Shown here piece after piece: positions 10,501 to 20,297 of a stretch of 64,000 nt of DNA. The stretch lies in the NCBI RefSeq assembly GCF_027580225.2, contig NC_073358.2, positions 47,950,001 to 48,014,000 of the forward strand, read 5' to 3'. Within the stretch, counting starts at the first letter, position 1. The number at the start of each line of letters is the position of its first letter. The position numbers and the translations under genes were made by a program. This DNA is from Misgurnus anguillicaudatus. Taxonomy: Eukaryota > Chordata > Actinopteri > Cypriniformes > Cobitidae. Below the pieces are notes generated by a model. That model had not been told where the DNA came from, made no database searches, and saw only the letters and a program-made list of their open reading frames with translations.

Positions 10501-12712
10501 AACAAAATACATATACTTTGCTGGGTTTCAAATTATGTAACTATAATATTGGTCATCTAATTTTAATTTACTTCATTTCAGCAGACCAAACCGCAGTTGT
10601 GCCCTTTGTTTTTAGCAAGGTATGCACAATCAATTGCAATGATGATTTAAAATGTGTATCATAGAACAATTTTAATACACTTATATTTTTCTTTAAGGAT
10701 GAGCTGTTAAAAGATGATGACCCTCCATCAAGCTTTATCTTCAAGGTAGTTGAATGTTATATAATGTGCTTTTTTTAAAAATTTAACGGCCTGTGCTAAC
10801 TTTTCAGTTATCAGGAGCGTTGCTGAAGAACATAGTTGTTCTTCAAGAAGAAGATGCTGCCTACACGACCCTGTCATTGGCTTGCTCAAGGTTCAGGGAC
10901 ATAGCTGGTGATGACAAGTTCAAGAATCAGGCACACTTCTTATGGCTAGAAAGTAAATATTGACATTAAAAAATAAAATGCATAACAAGAACATCATTGA
11001 TAATGTTATGTGATTTTTTCACCTCGGGTGTTACATGCTGGACAAAAGACATCTCACTACAAACAGCTCTTCTGGAAGATGTACTCATTCTCCACTTGTT
11101 TGGAGTGTGGGTTTGAGTACAAATGCTGCACACCTGGTACTTTTTGTGTAAATTGGTGATGAATAAACTAGTTGTTAGTCTAGAGGAAAACTAAATATCT
11201 AATTTACTTATGTCAGCCCTTGGAGTTTAAAAGTTCTGGACACCATTCAATTGACCTACAGAACTGAGAAATTATTCCTAATGTTTGTAAATGTTCACTG
11301 TCAACTATAAACCCTAGTTCTTATTGTGCTTCTTGTGTATCCATCAGGTTATGCTGGGAAGGGAAAGCGAGGTGAACTCCAGGGCATTTATTCAAAAACC
11401 TTCCACCCTGGATTTTGCAGATTTGACTGCATGCAGATCAGTTCTAATGAGCTGATATAGTTTCCTTACAAAGACTAAAAATAATAAAATAAAACAAACA
11501 CTTTTGCAATCAATTCTGAGTGACTTGTACATGATTTTGTTCATTGAAAAAATAATTTAAATGTAATATATGTGTAACACATTCAGAAAAACATTAGTCT
11601 GCTATTTAAAAAAAATGCAGTAAAGATGGATGGTAACTTTATTTTACATTAGCCACATGTTTTTCATGTATTTACACATTCACTTAACTAAGTCCAGTTG
11701 CATCACATTTTAATATGTTCATTTACTTGATATTGTAGAATATGGAGCTTCAGAAATGTGTTTGAATAAGGCCTACAGCCTGATGAATTTAAACCGCCAT
11801 CACTTTAAGTGTAAAAAAGGTGTAAAAACGTGACCTCATCATTGACAGTGAGTGGTATTGGACACACACAATAATAACAAAGCTGTAAGAAATCAGACCA
11901 TGATGAGGAACGTGATATTTGATCGTTTATTTTCATTACTGTCGCTATTTCCTGCCATTCTCATTCACCGCCGTCCCATTTGCGGCGTAAACTCCTCCTA
12001 CTTGCACATTTCTGAAATTCCTCCTACTTGCGGCATAAGCTCCTCCCACTTGCGGCGTAAGCTCCTCCCACTTGCAGTCTCCGGGCTGCAGCGATACATA
12101 CATGGGCTCCATGGACGATTCCTTCTGCGCATGCCCATTCTCCAAACTGATTTTAGCGCCCATCATCGTACATTTTACGTTTAATTTATTACAATGGAAG
12201 GAAGCGTCCTCCATCTTTATATTTAAAGTATGTGGTTTGAGAAACACAGACAACGACGTGTTTGTCCTATATGGCATATACTGTAGTCTCTCATTGGTTG
12301 CATTTCGCAATCTCACCACTAGATGTCGCTAAAACACATTAACCCTTATCCCCATTTTTTATCCTATTCATACAATCTAAAAATGCATGGTTGTTTTAAC
12401 CCATTGTTGGGTCAAATATAAACATTTTCTGCATTATTTTAACTCGTTCCTTTCTGATCCACTGCTGTGTTTAAAAGTATGCATGAATAACAGCAATAGT
12501 GCAATTGAAAACCAACAATACGACTTTAACTTCTACAGAAAGACTGTAAATCATTTGACACTGACTGCGGCTGACTTCTCACCTTCATTATCTTGATAAA
12601 AGTCTCTGAGGTCTTCACTGTCTCTCGTCCTGTTATTTAAAAACACAGAGCCGCTTACATTAGCCAGACCCACTCTCAGATTTCGAGGTATAGGTGTGTA
12701 AAACACAGGCAT
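1556..12712 (-). CDS. tmem17: Transmembrane protein 17, four exons (join 12583-12712, 6827-6933, 4774-4887, 1556-1873)
   Basis: TMEM17 is a four-pass membrane protein of the ciliary transition zone (MKS/B9 complex), where it helps gate entry of membrane proteins into the cilium. The splice sites are all GT-AG and the phases agree (130 + 107 + 114 + 318 nt = 222 codons plus stop). Exon 1 starts MPVFYTPIPRN. Exon 2 encodes LPLQMLLYFNSFFFPFWW, the first membrane segment. Exon 3 encodes the second and ends YLGYIGNLKEK. Exon 4 begins VPELAGFWLLSFLFQLP and carries segments 3 and 4. The LPLQM-YFN, YLGY-GNL-EKVPELAGFWLLS and LPLE-A-H motifs are diagnostic of the family. Human TMEM17 has 198 residues; here the N- and C-terminal tails are longer. 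Intron 1 contains an unrelated plus-strand gene remnant. A TMEM17 paralogue cannot be excluded. Confidence 0.87.
1936..2769. mobile_element. Foldback element in tmem17 intron 3
   Basis: The ends are a perfect 16-bp inverted repeat, TAGAGACAGAGCGCAG. Most of the interior also pairs: the left arm passes through an accgtctccattgactttg block and the right arm contains its reverse complement. A long T run (about 2307-2324) sits near the hairpin centre. No transposase is present. The element begins 63 bp upstream of the tmem17 exon 4 acceptor. Confidence 0.75.
2796..3101. mobile_element. CACTG-ended MITE, TA duplication
   Basis: A 306-bp palindromic element starts CACTGTAAAAATT and ends AATTTACAGTG. 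It is flanked by TA on both sides (2794-2795 and 3102-3103). The interior is AT-rich with no coding sequence. It belongs to the same terminal class as the elements at 5706, 20687, 25867, 36788 and 49241. Confidence 0.75.
3149..3982. mobile_element. TTAA-flanked CCC...GGG element (piggyBac-like termini)
   Basis: TTAA occurs at 3145-3148 and 3983-3986, directly flanking ends that read CCCTTGTGCATTG and CATAAGGG. TTAA targets with CCC/GGG ends are typical of piggyBac-type cut-and-paste elements. No transposase is visible, so this would be non-autonomous. It contains a hairpin rich in CACGTG-like motifs at about 3525-3718. Confidence 0.6.
4095..4536. mobile_element. CCCAGGT-ended inverted-repeat element
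   Basis: The left end reads CCCAGGTAAAA and the right end TTTTCACCTGGG, a short imperfect inverted repeat. The body has repeated gtatactt/agtatac motifs. No coding sequence. It lies inside tmem17 intron 3. Confidence 0.55.
5046..5135. repeat. Fragment of a palindromic AACCCA repeat
   Basis: Short stretch with alternating aacccaac and gttgggt motifs followed by aacccagcattttttgtgtg, typical of a widespread fish palindromic MITE. It is incomplete. Similar motifs occur at about 7936-7984 and 12380-12440. Confidence 0.4.
5706..6781. mobile_element. CACTG-ended element in tmem17 intron 2, interrupted by a hAT MITE
   Basis: It starts CACTGCAAAAATGAC and ends TTTTTTGCAGTG, with TA on both sides (5704-5705, 6782-6783). 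Internal segments such as tctgccaatgg and gtcttgttttcagta recur in inverted orientation, so it is largely self-complementary. A 361-bp hAT-like element is inserted at 6356-6716. The right end lies only 45 bp from the tmem17 exon 2 splice donor. Confidence 0.8.
6356..6716. mobile_element. hAT-type MITE with 8-bp duplication
   Basis: The ends are TAGTGCTGGGCAAAG and its inverse. The perfect 8-bp direct repeat TATTTTAC flanks it at 6348-6355 and 6717-6724. The tips carry the palindrome gattaatcgcgattaatc and the middle is AT-rich with no gene. A second left end of the same family occurs at about 62422. Confidence 0.88.
6934..8968. other. Repeat-rich part of tmem17 intron 1
   Basis: No supported exon. 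Fragments of repeats are seen: GGGGCCCC-rich pieces near 7110-7160 and 7875, a palindromic AACCCA fragment at 7936-7984, and a cccctggtggctgcag motif near 8025 that is common in fish repeats. The stretch at 8400-8545 is one arm of the inverted motif clusters around the gene remnant at 8969-11460. Confidence 0.4.
8400..12130 (+). mobile_element. Candidate gene-carrying element bounded by inverted ~22-bp motif clusters
   Basis: At 8480-8545 the plus strand has repeated GCAAGTGGGTGGAGCTT-like units. At about 11975-12125 the same motif appears four or five times in the opposite orientation (CTCCTCCCACTTGC). The flanking matches extend to a ccatg...gggtat...cggag block on both sides. The space between is almost entirely filled by one multi-exon gene remnant. 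This layout fits a DNA element with subterminal repeats that carries its own or a captured gene. The exact ends and any target duplication are not resolved. Confidence 0.4.
8969..11460 (+). pseudogene. Multi-exon gene remnant: F-box-like segment and Cys-rich C-terminus
   Basis: Exon-like blocks with AG/GT borders lie at 8969-8998, 9471-9523, 9610-9654, 9732-9785, 10414-10482, 10582-10619, 10698-10745, 10808-10952, about 11023-11136 and 11348-11460. The best-preserved part joins 10582-10952 in phase. It reads TAVVPFVFSK, DELLKDDDPPSSFIFK, then LSLACSRFRDIAGDDKF, which resembles an F-box helix pattern. The last exons give TCLECGFEYKCCTPG and HPGFCRFDC, a possible zinc-binding set, then a stop and AATAAA at 11483. 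Lesions: an in-frame TAG in 10414-10482, an in-frame TAA at the end of 9732-9785, a one-base phase break after 9523, and no AG acceptor before 11023. I do not recognise the family by name; F-box is inference. Introns and poly(A) signal show it is not a retrocopy. Confidence 0.5.
11461..12582. other. Rest of tmem17 intron 1
   Basis: No host exon. Contains the AATAAA of the gene remnant (11483-11488), the right-hand inverted motif cluster (about 11975-12125), an actagatgtcgctaaaa motif near 12317, and an AACCCA repeat fragment near 12397. Open frames here run through repeats and are not supported as genes. Confidence 0.4.
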
Positions 12713-12872
12713 GGTAAACCACAGTAAACAGCATGCAGACAGTCACGCATTCTTCTCCCATTTGCTTCGTGCGTTGTGAGATTAATTGGTGCCATCCAAG
12801 AGCTAACCAGATTAAATCCGTGGAAACAGATGGAGTCTGACAGCAGATTAGAGCTGTCATCCTCAATAAGAA

Positions 12873-12886
12873 TTTACCACGGTAAT
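12873..12886. promoter_or_regulatory. X-box-like palindrome (candidate RFX site) upstream of tmem17
   Basis: The 14 bases TTTACCACGGTAAT match the RFX X-box form GTTACCATGGTAAC at 11 positions, with both half-sites present. It is about 160 bp upstream of the tmem17 ATG, in the short selenoe-tmem17 gap. RFX factors drive many ciliary genes through such sites close to the start. Function here is inferred from motif and position. Confidence 0.4.
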
Positions 12887-13035
12887 CACAGTTACCAAAA
12901 TACCATATTGTTACTTACTTCAAAAACCGTTTTGAAGTAATCTGCTCTTTTTTCAGTGGGTTTGTGATCTTTTTGCACAACTGCATTTCTTTGTAACAGA
13001 ACAATGTCACACGCACCAAAGATTTCATATGAAAC

Positions 13036-13041
13036 TTTATT
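13036..13041 (-). terminator. selenoe: selenoe poly(A) signal
   Basis: AATAAA on the minus strand, about 146 bases downstream of the selenoe stop codon and 65 bases past the SECIS element, a normal distance for a compact 3' UTR. Confidence 0.65.
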
Positions 13042-13105
13042 GTAAAATCTGTATACAGTGAGATTTATGACAGTGGTACAACAAACCGCCTCATGCCGTG
13101 TGTGT

Positions 13106-13158
13106 GTGTCAGTCCAGAGTCTGGCTGTGTTCAGCCTTGAGATGCTGGACGTCATTGG
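13106..13158 (-). promoter_or_regulatory. selenoe: SECIS element, form 2, in selenoe 3' UTR
   Basis: Read on the minus strand: ATGAC core, then 5' arm GTCCAGCATCT, then CAA, then mini-hairpin GGCTG-AACA-CAGCC, then 3' arm AGACTCTGGAC and TGAC. The arms pair as GTCCAG/CTGGAC plus TCT/AGA around a two-base mismatch. The AA sits 12 bases after the core, followed by an extra short stem, which is the form 2 arrangement. SECIS elements recruit SBP2 and the Sec-specific elongation factor so that an upstream UGA is read as selenocysteine. Confidence 0.85.
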
Positions 13159-13186
13159 TAGCAGTGGCAGCTTTAACCAGCAGGTG

Positions 13187-13481
13187 TCACAATTCATCCC
13201 GAGGTGCTTTTAAAGGGAAATGTTTAAACTCCTCTGGGACCTCCTCACCTTTCTGTGACCTCCTATAGAAACCAAGAGAATCTAGCAAGCTGCTGATCTC
13301 ATCTGCTGTCATCTTTTTCACAGGAATAACCTTTGGAAAGCACAGATGAGTGAAAAAACAGTTAAGGAGGTGAAAATGATTGATACAATCTCATAATCAT
13401 TGTAAAACATTCGTAAAACAGACAGTTCTTTCAATTAAGTCACCGTGGTGGCCCATAATATGCTTTGCTATTTAGTAATAG

Positions 13482-13514
<33 letters not shown>

Positions 13515-16500
13515 ATATAATATACTTTATTGTTTACTATAGTAAACCATGGTAAATTTAATAATTTATCATGCAAACTAAAGTAAACTATAGTAAAATG
13601 ACACTTTGTTAATGTATACTATATGATTCTTTTATATAAACTACAAAGAGTTGATAAACTGTAGTATATACTGTAGTATTATTTATTATTTACTATAGTA
13701 AACTGTTCTAAATTGTAATATACTGTAGTATATTATAGTAATTACTACAGTTCATTAATGTATACTATACTACTCTATACTATTAACTACAATGAGTTGA
13801 TAAACTGAAGTAAAAACTGTAGTATACTTTAGTGTTTACCATAGTCAACTTTAGTATATTGTAGTACCACACTTTGTCAATGTATAGTATACTATGGTAT
13901 TCTGTAGTAATACCTATACAGTAATATGGTACAAAGTGTAGTATATACTGTAGTATACTTTATTATTTTGTATGGTAAACTGCAGTAAATAGTTGTACAC
14001 TATAGTATATTATAGTATTTACTACACTTTGTTAATGTATACTATAGTTTCTGTAGTAATAACCATAATACGTTGATAAACTGTACTACTGTAGTATCAT
14101 TTATTATTTACTATAAAAAACTTTAGTAAATAGTAGTATACAATAGTATATTATAGTATTTTTTACACTTTTTTAATGTATACTATAGTATTCTGTAGTA
14201 ATAAATATAATACATCAATTAACTGTAGTATACACTATAGTATACACTTTATTATTTAGTATAGTAAACTGTAGTATAGATAAACTGTAGTACTGTAGTA
14301 TCATTTATTATTTACTATAGTAAACTGTTCTAAATTGTAATATACTGTAGTATATTATATTAATTACTACACTTCGTTAATGTATAATATACTACTTTAT
14401 AGTATTAACTACAATAAGTTGATAAACTGAAGTAAAAACTGTAGTATATTTTAGGGTTTACCATAGTCAACTTTAGTATATTGTAGTACCACACTTTGTT
14501 AATGTACAGTATACTATGGTATTCTGTAGTAATAACTATACAGTAATATGGTACAAACTGTGGTATATACTGTAGTATACTTTATTATTTAGTATGGTAA
14601 ACTGCAGTAAATAGTTGTACACTATAGTATATTATAGTATTTACTACACTTTGTTAATGTATACTATAGTTTCTGTAGTAATAACCATAATACGTTGATA
14701 AACTGTACTACTGTAGTATCATTTATTATTTATTATAATAAACTTTAGTAAATAGTAGTATACAATAGTATATTATAGTATTTACTACACTTTTTTAATG
14801 TATACTATAGTATTCTGTAGTAATAAATATAATTCATCAATAAACTGTAGTATACACTATAGTATACACTTTATTATTTAGTATAGTAAACTGTAGTATA
14901 GATAAACTGTAGTATATACTGTAGTATCATTTATTATTTACTAAACTGTTCTAAATTGTAATATACTGTAGTATATTATAGTGATTACTACACTTCGTTA
15001 ATGTATAATATACTACTTTATAGTATTAACTACAATAACTTGATAAACTGAAGTAAAAACTGTAGTATACTTTAGTGTTTACCATAGTCAACTTTAGTAT
15101 ATTGTAGTACCAGACTTTGTTAATGTACAGTATACTATGGTATTCTGTAGTAATAACTATACAATAATATGGTACAAACTGTAGTATATACTGTAGTATA
15201 CTTTATTATTTAGTATGGTAAACTGCAGTAAATAGTTGTACACTATAGTATATTATAGTATTTACTACACTTTGTTAATGTATACTATAGTTTCTGTAGT
15301 AATAACATAATATGTTGATAAACTGTACTACTGTAGTATCATTTATTATTTACTATAATAAACTTTAGTAAATAGTAGTATACAATAGTATATTATAGTA
15401 TTTACTACATTTTTTAATGTATACTATAGTATTCTGTAGTAATAAATATAATACATCAATAAACTGTAGTATACACTATAGTATACACTTTATTATTTAG
15501 TATAGTAAACTGTAGTATAGATAAACTGTAGTATATACTGTAGTATCATTTATTATTTACTATAGTAAACTGTACTAAATTTTAATATACTGTAGTATAT
15601 TATAGTAATTACTACACTTCGTTAATGTATACTATCCTACTTTATAGTATTAACTACAATGAGTTGATAAACTGAAGTAAAAACTGTAGTATACTTTAGT
15701 GTTTACCATAGTCAACTTTAGTATATTGTAGTACCAGACTTTGTTAATGTACAGTATACTATGGTATTCTGTAGAAATAACTATACAGTAATATGGTACA
15801 AACTGTAGTATATACTGTAGTATCATTTATTATTTAGTATGGTAAACTGCAGTAAATAGTTGTACACTATAGTTTATTATAGTATTCAGGGGCGCTGCTA
15901 AGGATTTTGGGCCCCATGAAAAGAATCTTGACAGGGCCCCCAACACAGCTGCGACTTTTTTGGTATTTTTATGGTATTTTGACTACCAATGGGGTGAGAA
16001 AATTTTAATGTAATTTTGAATTAAGTGTTTAAGAAAAAAGAAATCTTATTTTACAATTTTTTCTCACCCCATTGGCAGATCATTTTTCTCTTTTTAAGGA
16101 CAATTTCACTTAAATTGTATTAATTTGTCTTAAAACTAGACTCATTTACTTAGGTCATTTTGCTAAACAAGAAAAAGCATCTTAATTTAAGAATTTTTAG
16201 ATTTTCTACTGAAAACAAGACAAAAATACTAAGAGTCATTTTTCTGCAGTGTTGAATGTTTAACTAAAACTGTGTATTGTTATTTTTTCCAGCGTTTTCT
16301 TGACCTAACATGAGGAGAAAATGTAGTTCCCTTATCATGCACTTTTAACACTAGAACGGCCACCAGTAGTCATTTTAACCGCAACATTTAAACTTATGCA
16401 TTGCAAAAAATGATTTTCAAGAAAAAATTCTTAGTATTTTCAGTAAAAATATCTAAAAATTCTTAAATTAAGATGCTTTTTCTTGATGAGCAAAACGACC

Positions 16501-19500
16501 CAAGAAAACAAGTCTAGTTCTGAGACCAAAAATATTACACTCAAGGGACCTCGTGCACAAAACAAGCAAAAAAATCTGCCAATGGGGTAAGCAAATTTTT
16601 CTTGAATTTAGTGTTTAAGAAAAATGTTCAAGATTTTTTTGCTTGCTCCATTGGCGGATTTTTTTGCTTGTTTTGTGCACAGAGTCCCTTGGGTGTAGTG
16701 TTTTTGGTCTAAAAACTGGACTTGTTTTCTTGGGTCGTTTTGCTCATCATGAAAAAGCATCTTTATTTGGGCAATTTTGGATATTTTTACTGAAAGCGGG
16801 ACAAAAATGCTAGGAATTTTTTCTTGAAATTAATTTTTTGCAGTGTGGTAATTATCTTTAACACTAGAATGAACAAGGCGTCATTTTGACAGTTTGAAAT
16901 TTGCAATAACTTTGTCTAAATAAATCACGTGCATAAATAAACGTGCTTACTTGTCGAAAAATGCTACCGTAGAGACCTGGGGCCTTGTGTACAAAGCGTG
17001 CGCGTTAGCACAGAAAAGTGCCGTAGGCTACGATCATTGTCACGGACGGGCGGTCCACTAACAATTGATGCCTACTTACAAACCCACCTTGGTAACATAA
17101 TGTCGACCCTTTGCCTCTTTCATTTCTTATTTTTTTCTCTTTCCGTTTTTGACTTCCAGATTTTTTAGGCATTTTCACTTCCTTGTCAGTCAAGTTGATA
17201 TTCTGCCGGCACTATAAGTGAAGTCAAGCTGTGTTGCCTGGATTATACAATTTGGGCGGACTAAACCATTTTATGACAATTGAGAGGGGGGAAAGGGGCC
17301 CACAGACATTTGTGTTTCCTAAACAAAAAATTTTTTTGATACCAGGAAACAGCAAATAGAATAATTTAAAGTTAATAATTTTTACTATTAAATATTTTTT
17401 AGCACCACAATTTTGGGGGCTTCTCTGGGCCCCCTCTTACTCGTGGGCCCCGAGAATCGTCATTGTTTACCCCCCCTATACAGCACCCCTGATAGTATTT
17501 ACTACACTTTGTTAATGTATACTATAGTTTCTGTAGTAATAACCATAATACGTTGATAAACTGTACTACTGTAGTATCATTTATTATTTACTATAATAAA
17601 CTTTAGTAAATAGTAGTATACAATAGTATATTATAGTATTTACTACACTTTTTAATGTATACTATAGTATTCTATAGTAATAAATATAATACATCAATAA
17701 ACTGTAGTATACACTATAGTATACACTTTATTATTTAGTATAGTAAACTGTAGTATAGATAAACTGTAGTATATACTGTAGTATCATTTATTATTTACTA
17801 TAGTAAACTGTAATAAATTGTAATATACTGTAGTATATTATAGTAATTACTACACTTCATTAATGTATACTATACTACTCTATACTATTAACTACAATGA
17901 GTTAATAAACTGAAGTAAAAACAGTAGTATACTTTAGTGTTTACCATAGTCAACTTTAGTATATTGTAGTACCACACTTTGTTAATGTATAGTATACTAT
18001 GGTATTCTGTAGTAATAACTATACAGTAATATGGTACAAACTGTAGTATATACTATAGTATACACTTTATTATTAAGTATAGTAAACTGTAGTATAGATA
18101 AACTGTAGTATATACTGTAGTATCATTTATTATTTACTATAGTAAACTGTTCTAAATTGTAATATACTGTAGTATATTATAGTAATTACTACACTTTGTT
18201 AATGTATAATATACTACTTTATAGTATTAACTACAATAAGTTGATAAACTGAAGTAAAAACTGTAGTATACTTTAGTGTTTACCATAGTCAACTTTAGGA
18301 TATTGTAGTACCACACTTTGTTAATGTACAGTATACTATGGTATTCTGTAGTAATAACTAAACAGTAATATGGTACAAACTGTAGTAAACTTTATTATTT
18401 AGTATGGTAAACTGCAGTAAATAGTTGTATGCTATAGTATATTATAGTATTTACTACACTTTGTTAATGTATACTATAGTTTTTGTAGTAATAACCATAA
18501 TACGTTGATAAAGTGTATTACTGTAGTATCATTTATTATTTACTTAATAAACTTAAGTTTAGTAAAGTAAGTAAATAGTACTATTAGTAAATAGTATTAA
18601 TACTATTAGTAAATAGTAGTATACTATAGTATATTATAGTATTTACTACACTTTTTAATGTATACTATAGTATTCTGTATTATTAACTATAATACATTGA
18701 TAAACTGTAGTATACACTCTAGTATACACTCTAGTATACTTTATTATTTAGTATAGTAAACTGTAGTAAATAGTTGTATACTATAGTGTATTATAATATT
18801 TACTACACTTTGTTAATGTATACTAGTTTCTGTAGTAATAACCATACTATGTTGATAAACTGTAGTATATACAGTAGTATCATTTATTATTTACTATAAT
18901 AAACTGTAGTAAATAGTAGTATACTATAGTATATTATATAATTTACTACACTTTGTTAATGTATACTATACTATTTTACAGTTTGTATACTGTAGTATAT
19001 TATTGTAATTACTACACCTTGGTAATGACACTGTAGTAAATACCATAGTAAACTTTAGTTTTTACTATCATACCTGTAATAAATTGTAATATGCTGTAGT
19101 ATAATATAGTAAATACTACCCTTTGTTAATGTTTACTATAGTATTATGTAGTATAAACTACAATGAATTGATAAGCTGCAGTACTGTATTATTTACTATA
19201 GTAAACTGTAATAAGTTGTGGTATGCTGTATTATATTATAGTAATGATCACACTTGTTTAATATACAGTATGTAACTATACTATTCTGTAGAAATAACTA
19301 TTACGTATTTACTATGGTAAATACCAAGGTTTACTATATCATTTTTAATTTGAGGATATATAAATATATAAATTAACTTTATTAATTAAACATAAAATAT
19401 ACATTTATATAAAACAAGTGGATTTATATCATTTATAAAGTATAATGTTAAAAATGTAATAATTTCTTTGACCTTTTAGGACAGAGACTTGATGAGAAAA

Positions 19501-20199
19501 TTTATAATGATCACATGCATGTGCCTGTCTGTCCTACCTTCACCTCCTCATCTTTATCATTGTAGAAGATCAGCCGTGGTTTTTTCTCCTCTGTTGACAC
19601 ATACTCCAGGTTATGACTTTAACCAGCAGGTTAAGGTTAACACCAACAAACCAGAAATGACCTTTGGCTCTGGTCTTTAAATGTTTAAACATATGGCAGA
19701 GCTCTGGGCCTTTAAAATTTTCATTAATGTTCACGTGTCAGCCAAATGCTGTCCTACCAAAGCAACTTTACAGCAATATGCTCATTGAACTATTTCACAG
19801 ACATGTTTGTTATATATTGTGTCATTTATGATGTACTCTCTCTCTCATTTTTTTGCAAATCCAGTGTAAAAACATAAAAAATACAGTCAGGAATTTCAAA
19901 CCAGGATTTATAGGATACTACAATGCCCATCGCTCCATGAGGAATTTATAGAGCTCCGGCATTTTCTTTATGGATCATCCGACAACACTGGGAGCCTATC
20001 ATCCCAAAAAACAAAAAAAGATGATTGTTTCTATACAATACATGATTCTCTTCCGGAAAAAACTCTTCAGGTTTATACTCACCAGCAGTTTTCCTCTGGC
20101 TATGATGAGCTCTTCATTCTCAGCTTTGCTTTCTGAAACATTTTCAGCACTTCTCCCTGTGGCACAAAGGATCACAAGAGTCACCAATGTGAGCCACAT
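13187..20199 (-). CDS. selenoe: Selenoprotein E (Fep15), four exons (join 20083-20199, 19919-19995, 19538-19616, 13187-13330)
   Basis: Fish-specific member of the SELENOM/Sep15 family of ER thioredoxin-like selenoproteins. Exon 1 encodes a signal peptide (MWLTLVTLVILCATGRS) and ends at IIARGKLL. Exon 2 reads APSVVG-U-SIKKMPELYKF, with TGA at 19977-19975 as selenocysteine (residue 46). Exon 3 reads HNLEYVSTEEKKPRLIFYND. Exon 4 reads VIPVKKMTADEISSLLDSLG and ends with RDEL, an ER-retention signal, then a UGA stop. Phases (0, 2, 0) match across all GT-AG introns and give 138 residues. HNL..., the E(I/M)...LGFYR and the P-E-F pattern align with SELENOM by eye. Intron 3 (6.2 kb) is filled by a satellite array. 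Unusually, no cysteine remains after signal-peptide removal, so the selenol has no partner thiol in the chain. Confidence 0.9.
13440..19350. repeat. Satellite array with ~622-bp higher-order period in selenoe intron 3
   Basis: Built from tactatagtata-like motifs. The marker gtaatatggt recurs at 13921, 14543, 15164 and 15788, spacing 621-624 bp. It next appears at 18026, and removing the 1605-bp hAT insertion plus its duplication leaves 625 bp. Inside one period the block tttattattt recurs at intervals of about 141, 148, 60, 141 and 131 bp. So the period holds four related subunits plus a partial one. Copies become irregular after 18360. A (TA)n run sits near 13483-13510. Confidence 0.85.
15887..17491 (-). 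mobile_element. Non-autonomous hAT transposon inside the satellite
   Basis: The ends are CAGGGGCGCTG and CAGCACCCCTG, with a perfect 8-bp duplication ATAGTATT at 15879-15886 and 17492-17499. The ends carry GGGCCCC blocks. At 17005-17193 (minus strand) an open frame begins MTDKEVKMPKKSGSQKRKEK, resembling the basic N-terminus of ZMYM1-like hAT transposases. The rest of a transposase is missing. Two older CACTG-type elements are embedded (about 15990-16256, left half missing, and 16405-16848). Confidence 0.85.
19975..19977 (-). other. selenoe: Recoded UGA (selenocysteine codon)
   Basis: In-frame TGA in exon 2, between GGA (Gly) and TCC (Ser). The reading frame continues in phase through two further introns to RDEL, and a SECIS lies in the 3' UTR, so this codon is read as selenocysteine rather than stop. 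Confidence 0.88.
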
Positions 20200-20297
20200 C
20201 CTGAGCTTACAGTATCAGACCCGCACGGATCTTAAAAAGATTGAGGTCTTCTGGTGGAATGAGGGTCAATGCAGAAGATATGGGATTTCTGACGGCA

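Noticed and set aside
13440..19350. Calling this a centromere
   Set aside because: The array is only about 5 kb and lies within a gene intron. Higher-order structure alone is not enough.
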